Positions 44,368-52,637 of a stretch of DNA of 64,000 bases are shown piece after piece (position 1 is the stretch's first letter; every line of letters starts with the position of its first letter). A program made the position numbers and the translations under genes. This DNA is from Sphingomonas lacusdianchii. GTDB lineage: Bacteria > Pseudomonadota > Alphaproteobacteria > Sphingomonadales > Sphingomonadaceae. The notes beneath the pieces were generated by a model. That model made no database searches, was not told where the DNA came from, and worked only from the letters and a program-made list of their open reading frames with translations. Location: positions 62,001 through 126,000 of the forward strand of contig NZ_JAKRET010000011.1 in the NCBI RefSeq assembly GCF_022664395.1, in the 5' to 3' direction.

Positions 44368-44441
44368 TATGTCCCCCCTCAAGCTCCGGCCATGCCGTAT
44401 TATACTATTCCATGATAACGTGTATTATCGGAAACAATTGA

Positions 44442-44792
44442 TCAGACTACATCCATCCGCTGGAATGTCTTGCGCAATTCGCTTTCCCGAAGCGGCTTGG
44501 AAAGGACGACACCCGGTGGATCGCAGGGTTGGCACTCTCACGGCGTGGCACTGATGAAGATCACCGGCAGCTTGCCAAGCTCCTCATAAATTCGCGCAAC
44601 AGCCAACGGACCGGTGCCTTCGATCAGCTTTACGTCAGAGGTGATGAGTTCGGGCGGACGGGCAAGGGCGGCCGCAACGGCTTCCGCCTCAGTCACAGCG
44701 AAATCAAACGATGTGGCACCTTCCTCCTCTAGCGCCATCTGGATGCTCATCGCGATGAACGGCTCGTCTTCAATAATCAGCACGTGGCACAT
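44442..44792 (-). pseudogene. Single-domain receiver with an in-frame stop
   Basis: The first 84 codons encode a receiver (LIIEDEP acidic pocket, TSDVKLIEG, FISATP), then TGA at 44538-44540. The same frame continues for 31 codons through GVVLSKPLRE, which supplies the conserved lysine, to a natural TGA at 44442. Without the stop it would be a normal 116-residue CheY-like protein. As it stands the product lacks the alpha4-beta5-alpha5 face. Confidence 0.75.
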
Positions 44793-44855
44793 CAGCGTCG
44801 ATCCTTTTGCGGATCAACCTTCGGACAAGCCGTAAGGATGCATCTCACCACCTTA

Positions 44856-44879
44856 ACTATTGTGAGGCATAGCGTTCCG
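44856..44879 (-). promoter_or_regulatory. Possible EcfG-type (general stress) promoter
   Basis: On the minus strand GGAAC (44879-44875) and GTT (44858-44856) are separated by 16 bases, close to the alphaproteobacterial EcfG consensus GGAAC-N16/17-CGTT. It lies about 65 bases ahead of the broken receiver gene. The inverted repeat GTGAGGCAT / ATGCCTCAC (44863-44871 and 44890-44898) surrounds the GGAAC box. Confidence 0.4.
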
Positions 44880-45274
44880 CACTGAAACATGCCTCACGCA
44901 GGCGATCAGCCTTCGTTCAGCACCTTACAATGGATGCGCTGGATATCGCTTCGCCCGTTACTTGACATCAATCGCAGCGACGATCCTGGCACTGCGCAGA
45001 CGAACGCTGGGCACATGTCCGCAACCGCAATCATCTCGCGTAGCGTACCATGCTCAACGCATGACTGCGAAATTAACAACCTAATAGATTAATGCGCCAA
45101 TGTAGAGGCGCTCGCCCTCTAGAATCGTATTGCAGCATATTCGCCGACATTAATATGTTAGCAAGGGGGCAATCGCGCTGTATAGCGGATTGGACGCCTG
45201 CTAATGCGACACACGCAACTTGCGAAAGCTTGTTTTTCTTCACCAATCACAACTGGTACAGAAAGGTATAAGCT
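44880..45274. other. Intergenic region, no gene seen
   Basis: About 400 bases between the broken receiver and the broken host-attachment gene. No convincing coding frame, no strong hairpin beyond the inverted repeat near 44863-44898. The right half is AT-richer than average, as expected of a promoter region. Confidence 0.4.
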
Positions 45275-45680
45275 GTGGACATAAAGAAAGGCGCTTTGGT
45301 AGCCGTAGTTGCTGGAGCAAAACTAAATTTGTTCAAAAAATACAGGAGATGCTGGGTCGGTCAAGTTAACGGAGCAGGCCGCAGGCGATGTGTCGATGGG
45401 GAACAAGGGGGCAGGTGGCCGCCATTCCAGCAACTCGGCTAATCCTGCGGACAGCCAACAGGAAGAGGATGCGTTCGCGGCCGGCGTCGCTGAGATGCTC
45501 AACCGCAAGTTGATGGGCGGCTCGGTCGACGAACTGGTGGTTCTCGCGGCGCCACGTACGCTTGGCGAGTAGCGCAAGCACTACCACAAGGCGTTGAGAG
45601 CCAAGCTTGCTTGCGAGATCGGCAAGGACCTTACCGGCCACTCGGTCGCCGACATCGAAAAGGCGGTTAACGCCGGCTAG
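45275..45680 (+). pseudogene. Host attachment protein family gene, doubly broken
   Basis: The sequence encodes a protein of the host-attachment family in pieces. GTG 45275 opens VDIKKGALVAVVAG and KLNLF; an extra A in a six-A run near 45331-45336 shifts the frame; the following frame carries NTGDAGSVKLTEQA, GGRHSSNSANP and VLAAPRTLGE; TAG at 45570-45572 interrupts it; then RKHYHKALRAKL and DLTGHSVADIEKAV run to TAG 45678. Both lesions are single events, so decay is recent or one of them is a sequence error. Confidence 0.8.
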
Positions 45681-45756
45681 TTGCTACTCGCGTGAGCCGT
45701 GGCAGTACGGCTCAGGCGTAATCCTCGGTTAATACTGAGCCGCATACAAAGCTCGG

Positions 45757-45942
45757 ATGAGACATCCTGACGCTCGGCGGGAAGCCCTAACCCTGGTCGA
45801 GGCACATGACGGTAGTGCCAAGAAGATGGTCGAAGGCAAGCTCGATCAGCGACTTGCCCACGGTGATATTGATGATGCGCTGCGCCTCGATCAGGTGCGG
45901 CGGGAAATCGAGCGTGTGTACGAGGTGACCGGCGAGGGCTGA
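45757..45942 (+). CDS. Small hypothetical protein
   Basis: A 61-residue charged helical protein (LVEAHDGSAKKMVEGKL, LDQVRREIERVYE). Composition is gene-like, but the ribosome site is weak. It lies between the broken host-attachment gene and a convergent small gene. Confidence 0.5.
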   Translation: MRHPDARREALTLVEAHDGSAKKMVEGKLDQRLAHGDIDDALRLDQVRREIERVYEVTGEG

Positions 45943-45970
45943 CTCCGCCCGGTGTCGGGAACAGCCTCTC

Positions 45971-46189
45971 CTAGTCGGGACGGCGGGACAGTTCCTCGCG
46001 GGCAGCCTCCAGTGCGATAACACGGGTGCGGGCGTGATGGATGTGATCTACGTCAGCCGCCTCGCGGTTGGAGGAGGACGTTTTGGCCGCTTCGCGCTCG
46101 GCAAGTTCGATCACCGCCTGCTGGTACTCGGCACGTGCCGTAATGAGCGCCGCATCAAGTGCGTTTGTCAGTTCGTCGGTCGAAGCCAT
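45971..46189 (-). CDS. Small helical hypothetical protein
   Basis: A 72-residue Ala/Glu-rich helical protein starting MASTDELTNALDAAL. The start at 46189 follows GGATCAAAGA; an in-frame start at 46231 is less likely. It is downstream of the receiver gene at 46284 on the same strand. Function unknown. Confidence 0.55.
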   Translation of the reverse strand: MASTDELTNALDAALITARAEYQQAVIELAEREAAKTSSSNREAADVDHIHHARTRVIALEAAREELSRRPD

Positions 46190-46283
46190 TCTTTGATCCT
46201 TGTCGGCATGTCTCACCAAGAGCAAATGCACCTTGGGTTAGTATAAGTCGACGATGCCATTGTCGCCGTTCCACTCAACTGAC

Positions 46284-46652
46284 CTACCCAGTCTCCGCCA
46301 CCAACCGCTCGATCGCCTTAAGCAGCGCCCCTGGCACAAAGGGCTTGGACAGGAAAACACTGCGTGTCGGAAGATCAGTGTCCGCAAGCTTCTCGGCACC
46401 GGAAGCAACTACCAAAATGGTAGGTGGCCAACGATCCCTCACATAGTGGGCAAGCGCTTTTCCATCCATTGCACCCGGCATTTGGACGTCGGTGACGACG
46501 ATCCGGACGAGGGGATTCGCTTCGAGGATAGCAAGTGCGGCTTCAGCGTGATCCGCCTCATGGACTTCGAAGCCCTGTTCCCGCAGATACTCAACTATAT
46601 GCATCCGCATCAGCGGGTCGTCTTCAACCACCAACACCGGTCGCTTCAACAT
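46284..46652 (-). CDS. Single-domain response regulator (receiver only)
   Basis: A 122-residue CheY-like protein. The acidic pocket is VVEDDP, the phosphoacceptor aspartate is in VTDVQMPGAMDG near residue 55, and the conserved lysine is in FLSKPF near residue 104. No output domain. It overlaps the small gene upstream by 7 bases. Kinase partner unknown; the HWE kinase at 42433 is the nearest candidate. Confidence 0.88.
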   Translation of the reverse strand: MLKRPVLVVEDDPLMRMHIVEYLREQGFEVHEADHAEAALAILEANPLVRIVVTDVQMPGAMDGKALAHYVRDRWPPTILVVASGAEKLADTDLPTRSVFLSKPFVPGALLKAIERLVAETG

Positions 46653-46849
46653 TGCCTTCGCCCAGCATTGATTGTGCTCATATTTGGGATGGGGCTGTAG
46701 CTCGACACGTCGCCGGGATCACCAGACTCGATAGGAGGCTCTGGATTGCCCGAGTCACGAAGTGACGCTGGTTGATCACCAGGCGCCGACGTCCCATCCG
46801 GTTCTCGAGTCGGATCCGGCGCATAGGAATTGAGTGGAAGCGTCGGCAT
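46646..46849 (-). CDS. Small Pro-rich hypothetical protein
   Basis: A 67-residue low-complexity protein rich in Pro, Ser, Asp and Gly, beginning MPTLPLNSYAPDP. AGGAGA lies 7 bases ahead of the start, so expression is likely. Its stop overlaps the receiver start. Probably disordered. Confidence 0.55.
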   Translation of the reverse strand: MPTLPLNSYAPDPTREPDGTSAPGDQPASLRDSGNPEPPIESGDPGDVSSYSPIPNMSTINAGRRQC

Positions 46850-47402
46850 GGTCGTTCTCCTGGTGATACCAGCTTCAACCAAGAAGCCTTCAATCGATCC
46901 TGTTTAAAATCGAGGGCATTAGATAATCCGACTGTCGCCCTCCCATCGTGCGACTTCTCCGAAATATGTTCTTGGCTACCTTTCCTGAAATTGCCCATTT
47001 GACCTGCAGAAGTGAGACGCTCAGACGAAGGCCAACTGCCAAAAAACGAACGCTTTTCCTGCTGAGACAATCGGACTCTTTGGCCGAATCGCGAACGCTG
47101 AAAGACCAGATCAGCAATCAGCACCAGTGTGCTTAGGGCTAACCAGCTTTCCTGTTCAGTCCATCGAGCGCAGGCCTACCGCGTATCATGCGTTCGACGT
47201 GAAGATTGCAGGTCCCTACACCTAAAACGGCGATGGCCTAGCGGGGGTCCCGTGACTCGAACACGGCTACCGACGGATAGTTGGCACGTCGCCGTCGCCA
47301 GCGACCGGCCAGTCGCTCGCCCCGCACCCGCAATGCGGGCAAGCCTCTTTGCCGCGTTTCGATTAGCGAAGTCGATACATATTCCCGCTCCGTTGATCTT
47401 TA
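46850..47402. other. Intergenic region left of the IS5 element
   Basis: About 550 bases without a convincing gene. On the minus strand, 47242-47266 can be read as a tRNA T-arm plus acceptor 3' side (CCGTG-TTCGAGT-CACGG then GACCCCC), but no complete cloverleaf can be built, so at most it is a tRNA fragment. Confidence 0.4.
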
Positions 47403-48318
47403 AGAGCCCAACTCAAAATTCCAGTTTAGCAATACGGCGCGTCATTCGCCTTATGGAAGCGATGACGAGCCATGCTTCTGACGATGAGATGGAAGCCTTC
47501 CAGTCCTTGGCGAGGCGTCGGCATCGGTTGAGCCATGCGAAGGTGCGCTCGACGACCCATCGGCGGGGCAGGATGACGAAGGATTGGGTATCCGAGCGTT
47601 TGACGATCTCGATGGCAAGCCGGTCGATATGCGCGATCGCGGTTTCCAGTTTCGGCCCTGCATAGCCGCCATCGGCAAAGAGGCGGGCCAGTGAGGGATG
47701 TGCATCCCGGCAGCGCGCGATGAGGTCCGGCGCACCGTCACGGTCCTAAATATCAGCGGAATGGACGAGGGCGTCGAGCAAATTGCCGGCCGTGTCGACC
47801 GCGATGTGGCGCTTGCGGCCTTTGATCTTCTTGCCGGCGTCATAGCCGCGCGGCCCGCCCGCCTCGGTGGTTTTCACAGACTGACTGTCGATGATGCCCG
47901 CGGTCGGTTCGGCAGCGCGGCCTTCCGCGACCCGCACCCTGGCCACCAGCACCGCGTTGACCGCATCGAGCAGGCCGCTGTCGCGCATCCGGTAGAAATG
48001 ATACTGCACCGTCGTGAACGGCGGAAAGTCCCGGGGCAGTTGCACCCATTGGCACCCCGTCGCCGCAAGATACTGGATCGCGTTCCATGAATCCCGTGCC
48101 CGGTGGGGCCGCGGGCGCCCCACCTTCGTCGTTCGTGCCAGCAGCGGTGCGATGATCGCCCATTCCGCATCGGTGCAGTCGCTTGTGTAGCGCAGCCTTC
48201 TTCTGTCATGCTCGCAACGAGCGGTTTCGGTCCAGCCCATATGATCCCCCTGGTCTTCGCAACCCTCGGTCAATCACAACTGGGTAAAATCGCTCAACCT
48301 AATTTCCGGTCGGGCTCT
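47403..48318 (-). mobile_element. IS5-family insertion sequence
   Basis: A 916-base element bounded by terminal inverted repeats AGAGCCCAAC (left) and the complement of GTCGGGCTCT (right), each flanked by TA, consistent with a 2-bp target duplication. It contains one transposase frame on the minus strand occupying almost its full length. The size and TA target fit the IS427-like branch of IS5. The transposase is interrupted by one stop codon. Confidence 0.8.
47413..48240 (-). pseudogene. IS5-family transposase with an in-frame amber stop
   Basis: From ATG 48240 the frame encodes an N-terminal IS5 domain (TDAEWAIIAPLLA, GCQWVQLPRDFPPF) and the first DDE part (IDSQSVKTTE, KKIKGRKRHIAVD), then TAG at 47746-47748 in HSADI-stop-DRDGAPDL. 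The same frame continues through LFADGGYAGPKLE and RRWVVERTFAWLNRCR, the second D and the E of the DDE triad, to TGA at 47413. One codon, probably CAG, would restore a 275-residue protein. Confidence 0.85.
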
Positions 48319-48388
48319 TAAATGTGGTGCTTGCCACCGGCGCTTTTATAAGGACCAGACTGTGCGGATATCCATCTTGGCCAAGGCT

Positions 48389-48757
48389 TCAGCCTTGAGA
48401 CCGGATACGTTGATGCAGACCATCATGCCGTCTTTGACAAACCCCTTGCGGACGGGGCGGGCCATACGTTTTTGAGATGTCGTGCTCCATCCGCGCCCGG
48501 TCCAGCTCACGACGCAACCGCGCAATCTCGGACGCCTGATCCGCCAGCGAGGCCATCCTCGATACTGGCGACTTCGCCGCCGGGATCGCCGGCGGAGCGC
48601 CGCTCTCCTGCAATTTGCGCTGCCAGCGACGCAGCATCGTCGGCATGATCCCCAACTCGGCGGCCACCTCGGTCTGCATCCGACCGCTCGTCTCCCATAG
48701 CGCCACCGCCTCACGCTTGAAGTCGTCCGTGAACCGGCGCTTCGTCGTACTCACCAT
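48389..48757 (-). pseudogene. IS3-family OrfA remnant
   Basis: Residues 1-95 are a standard IS3 OrfA: RRFTDDFKREAVALWE helix-turn-helix and a leucine-zipper-like stretch ending RRELDRARMEHDI. After that the sequence departs from the family (SKTYG...) and no OrfB frame follows, so the element is cut at about 48475. Confidence 0.7.
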
Positions 48758-48932
48758 CGTACACCTCCCGGCTCCGCAGAGCCTGTCATCGGTGTCCGTC
48801 AAACCGGGGAAAGATCAATCGGGAAAGTTCATGGCAGTTAGCGCCCAAAGGCGGCCGCATCGAAGCGACATGTAGACGTTTGTTAAGCTGGTTGCGGCAT
48901 GGAGGATTCCGCCCTTCTGGAGTCGTTGATAC

Positions 48933-50795
48933 GTGAACAATCTTCGGATCAGCAAGAAGCTGATCGTCTGCTTCGCCATCCTCTTCATCGCGCTCTTCGG
49001 TGTCGGTGGACTCGGCCTGTACAACCAAAGCCGACTGAGCGCCTCGGCTCAGGAAATCGGTGGCAGCCGGAAGGACAAACTTGAGGCGGCCGCGGAAATT
49101 AACACGGCAATGTCCGATTACCGTGTCGGTGAAGCAGCCCACATCCTTGCTGACGACCCTGCCGCGCTCGAACGCGCGGAAAGCGACATCAAGAAACAGC
49201 AGCAGATCATCTCAGATCGTTCAGCGTTCCTGGACAAGACAATTAACAAGCCGGAGGCGCGCGCGAAGTTTGCTGAGTTCAAGGAGCGTTTCGCGTCCTA
49301 TCAACAGGCTTCCGAGAGCATGTTGGCGCTCTCGCGTTTGAACCAGGATGACGCATCGCTGGCGCGCTTTAGGGCGAACCGCAGCTCGTTCGAGAGCACG
49401 AACGGCGCAGCCGCAGAGCTTCAGGCAACCCAGTCCAGATTGATGACCGAACAGGCTCAAGATGCACAGGGCGTGTTCAAGAATGCTCGTATTGTGACAA
49501 TCGCGGCCATCGCAGCGGCGATGGCTGCCATCCTCGCCATGCTCGTGACGCTCGTACGTGGGATCGCCTCGCCGATTGGCGCGGTGACCCGCGCACTCGG
49601 ACAGCTCGGCGACGGCAACCTCAACGCGGAGGTTCCAGTCCAGGAGCGCACAGACGAGATCGGTGAACTTGCCACCGCGATGAAGAAGCTGCGCGATCAG
49701 CTGCATGCGGCGGAAGAAGCGAAGGAGCAACAGGCTGCGGTTATCGTCGACAGCATCGGCTCCGGCCTCGCTGCGCTGGCACGCGGCGACCTGACCGCCA
49801 AGGTGGAGGCCGAGCTGGCCGGCTCCTTTGCCAAGCTGAAGCACGACTTCAACGACGCCATCAATTCGCTCGCTTCGACGCTTCAGGCCGTCTCGACCAG
49901 CGCGCAGGGAATTATGAGTGGGTCGAGCGATATCCGTCAGGCATCGGACGATCTGTCGCAGCGTACGGAGCAGCAGGCCGCATCGCTGGAGGAAACCGCC
50001 GCTGCTATGCACGAGATCACCACGACCGTGCGCGAGACCGCAACGGGTGCAGCGCGTGCGAACGGTGTCGTTATGGAGGCTCGCGCCGATGCCGAGCAAT
50101 CCGGTGAGGTAGTTGGCCGCGCGGTCGAGGCGATGCACGGGATCGAACGGTCGTCGGCCGAGATCAGCGAGATCATCGCAGTCATTGACGGCATTGCGTT
50201 CCAGACCAACCTGCTGGCGCTGAACGCGGGCGTGGAAGCGGCGCGGGCAGGGGATGCGGGCAAGGGCTTCGCCGTCGTTGCAAGCGAGGTTCGTGCTCTT
50301 GCGCAGCGCTCCGCCGACGCCGCCAAGGACGTCAAGACCCGTATCAACACGTCGTCCGAGCAGGTGGCCTTGGGGGTCGAGCTGGTTGGTGAGGCGGGCA
50401 AGGCGCTTACACGTATCAACGGACGTATCAACGAGATCAGCGGCCTGGTCGCTGATATCGCCAACTCGGCGGAGCAGCAGGCCACTGGCCTCATGCAGGT
50501 GAACACTGCGGTCGGCGAAATGGATGGCGTCACACAGCAGAACGCAGCCATGGTCGAGGAAGCCACTGCCGCAGCGCGCTCCCTTGCCGACGAGGCGCAG
50601 GTGATGGCAACCGAGGTGGGAAGGTTCAAGTTCGCAGATCAGACAGGCATCACCTCCGTGCCGGCCAACATGAGCCGATCGCCGGTGCATCAACTGCAGG
50701 CAAAGGCGGCCGCGGCGGGTAGGCGCATCGCGCGCACGCATCGCAGCGGTAGCGCTGCGGTAGCGGTTGCCTCAGACGACTGGTCCGCGTTCTGA
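48933..50795 (+). CDS. Methyl-accepting chemotaxis protein with DWSAF tail
   Basis: A 620-residue transmembrane chemoreceptor. TM1 is at about 10-32, a four-helix-bundle type periplasmic sensor spans 33-185, TM2 is at 186-208 and a HAMP domain follows. The signalling hairpin includes EIIAVIDGIAFQTNLLALNAG and ends with a flexible linker and DDWSAF, an xWxxF end of the type that tethers CheR/CheB. GTG 48933 follows GGAG by 10 bases. The next gene, cheW, starts inside its stop codon. Confidence 0.92.
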   Translation: MNNLRISKKLIVCFAILFIALFGVGGLGLYNQSRLSASAQEIGGSRKDKLEAAAEINTAMSDYRVGEAAHILADDPAALERAESDIKKQQQIISDRSAFLDKTINKPEARAKFAEFKERFASYQQASESMLALSRLNQDDASLARFRANRSSFESTNGAAAELQATQSRLMTEQAQDAQGVFKNARIVTIAAIAAAMAAILAMLVTLVRGIASPIGAVTRALGQLGDGNLNAEVPVQERTDEIGELATAMKKLRDQLHAAEEAKEQQAAVIVDSIGSGLAALARGDLTAKVEAELAGSFAKLKHDFNDAINSLASTLQAVSTSAQGIMSGSSDIRQASDDLSQRTEQQAASLEETAAAMHEITTTVRETATGAARANGVVMEARADAEQSGEVVGRAVEAMHGIERSSAEISEIIAVIDGIAFQTNLLALNAGVEAARAGDAGKGFAVVASEVRALAQRSADAAKDVKTRINTSSEQVALGVELVGEAGKALTRINGRINEISGLVADIANSAEQQATGLMQVNTAVGEMDGVTQQNAAMVEEATAAARSLADEAQVMATEVGRFKFADQTGITSVPANMSRSPVHQLQAKAAAAGRRIARTHRSGSAAVAVASDDWSAF

Positions 50796-51253
50796 TGGAA
50801 GGCGAGGGCAAGATGAGCCATCAGCAGCTGATCACCTTCCAGATCGGCGAGCAGCTGCTGGGTGTCGACATTATGGCAGTGCGCGAGATCCGCGCTTGGG
50901 CACCGGCGACACCGCTGCCGAATGCGGCTGCCTGCATGAAGGGCGTTGTTAACCTTCGCGGTGTGGTGCTGCCCGTCTTGGATCTGCGCGAGCGCATGGG
51001 CTGGGGCGTCACCAATGCTAGCGGGCGGCATGTCATCATCGTGGTGCAGACCGGGGCGCAGCTGATCGGCCTGATCGTCGATACGGTGAACGACATTGTC
51101 AGCCTTCCCATCGCCGACGTTCAACCCGTCCCAGAGAACAGTCGACATGAAGACGGCTTCCTGTCTGGCCTGGCTCACCAAGGTGATCGGATGGTCCTCA
51201 TCCTTTCGCTTGACGCTCTCGACGTCCCGATATGCTCCAGCGAGGCTGCATAG
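50795..51253 (+). CDS. cheW: CheW chemotaxis coupling protein
   Basis: A 152-residue CheW. The core is LITFQIGEQLLGVDIMAVREI, a VVNLRGVVLPVLDLR segment and LIGLIVDTVNDIV, which scaffold receptor to CheA. It is coupled to the receptor gene upstream (TGATG). No cheA, cheR or cheB is present in the window, so CheA must come from elsewhere. ATG 50813 is an alternative start. Downstream 51254-51723 holds no recognisable gene. Confidence 0.9.
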   Translation: MEGEGKMSHQQLITFQIGEQLLGVDIMAVREIRAWAPATPLPNAAACMKGVVNLRGVVLPVLDLRERMGWGVTNASGRHVIIVVQTGAQLIGLIVDTVNDIVSLPIADVQPVPENSRHEDGFLSGLAHQGDRMVLILSLDALDVPICSSEAA

Positions 51254-51723
51254 AAACGACGTCGATCACGTCCGAGATGGAACATCCTCGCAACGCCAAA
51301 GGGTAGGCGAAACTCGGCTTCGCTACGGCGGAGGCATGTTGATTAGTTTGGACGCAACAGGAACACGGGACAAGCTCAACCTCTGCTGTACCATATGCCA
51401 TTAAAATTCAGACCAATCTTCGCCGACGATCGCTAAAACGGTTCCGCGCCTTCCGTTTACCGGACGGAGCGGAGTTCGCGACCGATTTGTGCAGCTTGTT
51501 CCCACAGATTGTGGACGGCAAGTGCGGATCGGTTTGGCGAGTGCTGCCCAGCTTGGTTTCCATTGCGGAAGCGTTAGTCCTCGGCAAGGCTACGGGCAGC
51601 GGCGGCGGCCTTTTGACCATAACAGGGTTCTGCTGCGCAAATGTATGGCGTCAGCCGCTCTAATCGTAATGCGACGCGGCGTTGGTCGATATCTATTTCG
51701 CTACCCAGTTGAGCTGAGGAACG
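51254..51723. other. Intergenic region, no gene seen
   Basis: About 470 bases between cheW and the broken recombinase. Several short open frames exist on both strands but none has protein-like composition plus a ribosome site. It could be the scar of an older insertion. Confidence 0.4.
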
Positions 51724-52372
51724 ATGAGCAAGCAGCAAAGCGACATGATCCGGGCGGCGCGAGTGTACCTCCGCGTCAGCACCGACGAACAGGATCTGGC
51801 CCGGCAGGAGGCAATCGTCGCCGGCACGCTGGCGGCGGGCTTCTATGTCGCGGTGGTGTACCGCGAGAAGGCGTCGGAACGCGCGACCCGATCGGCCCGA
51901 GCTCTTGCGCATGGTCGACGACCTGCAACCCAGCGAAGTCGTGATCGCGAAGAAGATCGATCGGATCAGCCGCTTACCGCTTTCCGAAGCCGAATTGCTG
52001 GTTGCAACGATCCGGGGGAAGGGTGTGCGGTTGGCGGTCCCTGGTATCGTCGACTTGTCCGACCTCGTCGCCGACAGTTCGGGTGTCTCCACGCATCGTA
52101 CTGGAAGCGGTTCAGGCATGCTGCTCCGCGTCGCGCTGCAAACCGCGCGCGACGATTACGAGACGCATCGCGATCGCCGGGGGATCGAGATTGCCAAGCG
52201 GGCGGGGCGCTATACCGGGCGCAAACCGGATCTGGCGCACCACCGCCGTATCGTCGCACTACGTGAAGCCGGCATGAGTATCGCCCGCACGGCGGAACTG
52301 GCGGGGTGCAGCATCGCGCAGGTCACGCGTAACCGCACTACATCGCAGCAAACCTTCTATGAGATGGTGTGA
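51724..52372 (+). pseudogene. Serine recombinase broken by frameshifts
   Basis: The first frame gives RAARVYLRVSTDEQDLARQ and ends its similarity near 51890; a one-base shift brings in RPELLRMVDDLQPSEVV, IDRISRLPLSEAE and the C-terminal helix-turn-helix part ending FYEMV. A second pair of compensating shifts around 52084 and 52118 replaces a PRIVLEAVQA stretch. At least three indels, so this is a decayed resolvase, distinct from those at 38314 and 40151. Confidence 0.75.
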
Positions 52373-52637
52373 ACAGATTGATATAGAGGTGGAATAACCA
52401 TAACGATGTTACGCCACTACAGGCAACTTACATGGCATGGCATTTGCAGAATGATAAACAATTATCGTTATCAAGAGTGGTTATTGTATTTTAAGAAAGT
52501 TATTGTCAGTAGGACATGTTCCTATAGCAAGTCAATCAGTTACAAATCCGATCACAGATAGCTAAAAATGCAGCTACGATATCGCTAGCTCTTTGGATCC
52601 TTACTCTTACTAGGCCGTTCGACGCACCGGTAGGAGT
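52373..52637. other. AT-rich intergenic region
   Basis: About 265 bases, clearly more AT-rich than the surroundings, with no coding frame. It includes direct ATCGTTATCA-like stretches and probably holds the promoter of the chemoreceptor gene at 52638. No defined operator recognised. Confidence 0.4.

Noticed and set aside
47242..47266. tRNA T-arm plus acceptor-like sequence on the minus strand
   Set aside because: Stem CCGTG/CACGG and loop TTCGAGT look right, but no matching acceptor 5' strand, D-arm or anticodon arm can be built; at best a fragment.
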